From the NCBI GenBank assembly GCA_026421135.1, contig JAPKCR010000192.1, positions 1 to 5,632 on the forward strand: 5,632 nt of DNA, in the 5' to 3' direction. The notes under the pieces were generated by a model. The model was not told the DNA's origin and made no database searches. It worked only from the letters and a program-made list of their open reading frames with translations. Positions 5,314 through 5,632 of this stretch are shown here, in pieces (the stretch's first letter is position 1; every line of letters starts with the position of its first letter). The DNA is from Sulfitobacter sp. GTDB taxonomy: Bacteria > Pseudomonadota > Alphaproteobacteria > Rhodobacterales > Rhodobacteraceae. The position numbers and the translations under genes were made by a program.

Positions 5314-5632
5314 TTACTCTACCGGATCACGTGAAATGGGGCATGTCATGCAATGACCGCCACCACGCCCGCGACCCAATTCAGCTCCGCTGATAGTGAT
5401 CACTTCGATCCCTGCCTTTCGCAGTAGTGTGTTGGTGTGGACATTGCGGTCATAGGCCAGCACCACGCCCGGCTCCAATGCGATTACATTGTTGCCATCA
5501 TCCCATTGTTCGCGCTCTTGTTCAAAGTGGTCGCCACCCGTCCCGATGATGCGCAAGCTGCGGAGGTTGAGCGCCTGCTGGACAACGTCAAAGATGTGTC
5601 CAGGATCTTCGACGACGCGCAGATCATTTTTG
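5314..5632 (-). CDS. arcA: Arginine deiminase ArcA, C-terminal part (cut by window edge)
   Basis: This is the last 105 residues of an enzyme normally about 405-420 long; the start lies beyond the right edge. The enzyme converts arginine to citrulline and ammonia, the first step of the arginine deiminase pathway that yields ATP via ornithine carbamoyltransferase and carbamate kinase. Visible family landmarks are [20 protein letters not shown] (about visible residues 30-49), [26 protein letters not shown], and the active-site loop [13 protein letters not shown]. In that loop the first Cys (visible residue 94) corresponds to the catalytic nucleophile forming the thiouronium intermediate. The other catalytic residues (Asp, Glu, His) lie outside the window. 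The reading frame continues to the edge without a stop. It is convergent with cbpM; arcB and arcC are not visible. The family call is strong. Confidence 0.94.
   Translation of the reverse strand, partial: KNDLRVVEDPGHIFDVVQQALNLRSLRIIGTGGDHFEQEREQWDDGNNVIALEPGVVLAYDRNVHTNTLLRKAGIEVITISGAELGRGRGGGHCMTCPISRDPVE

Noticed and set aside
1..5632. Mobile element, CRISPR array, tRNA or defence system
   Set aside because: No transposase, integrase, direct-repeat array, cloverleaf or defence-type gene was found; the genes are ordinary chromosomal stress and metabolic families.

Overview
The window looks like chromosomal DNA of an alphaproteobacterium, most likely a marine Rhodobacterales (Roseobacter-type) species. 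Evidence for this is moderate GC content, a CbpA/CbpM pair and BLH-type metallo-beta-lactamase of alphaproteobacterial character, and several sites matching the FnrL/FNR consensus TTGAT-N4-ATCAA. The genus assignment is an inference. No rRNA, tRNA, CRISPR array, insertion sequence or phage gene was seen.

Layout, left to right. (1) The 5' part of a Lon-related AAA+ protease gene, minus strand, cut by the left edge (1-756). (2) A 309-base divergent intergenic region with one perfect and one near-perfect FNR box. (3) trxC, a zinc-binding thioredoxin 2 with a TTG start (1066-1500). (4) A 70-residue proline-rich acidic protein of unknown function (1617-1829). (5) A BLH/ETHE1-like metallo-beta-lactamase-fold protein, probably a persulfide dioxygenase (1978-2862). 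(6) A convergent intergenic region with two strong hairpins. (7) A tandem-domain universal stress protein, minus strand (3022-3867). (8) A divergent promoter region with a further FNR-like box. (9) The cbpA-cbpM operon, a J-domain co-chaperone and its modulator, with overlapping ATGA (4022-4963, 4960-5259). (10) The 3' part of arginine deiminase arcA, minus strand, cut by the right edge (5314-5632).

The genes fit one theme: adaptation to low oxygen and protein/thiol stress. They cover ATP-dependent proteolysis, disulfide reduction, sulfane-sulfur handling, a universal stress protein, an Hsp40 co-chaperone, and arginine deiminase, which can feed fermentative ATP production. Five sites resembling FNR boxes lie in the four 5' regions. 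At trxC and cbpA a -10 hexamer starts exactly 21 bases after the box, which is the geometry of an FNR-activated class II promoter (box near -41.5). A third gene, the small proline-rich protein, has the same spacing with a poorer -10. The best supported new reading is therefore an FnrL-type oxygen-responsive stress cluster that includes an uncharacterised small protein. Each protein family is already known; I do not see a wholly new enzyme system.
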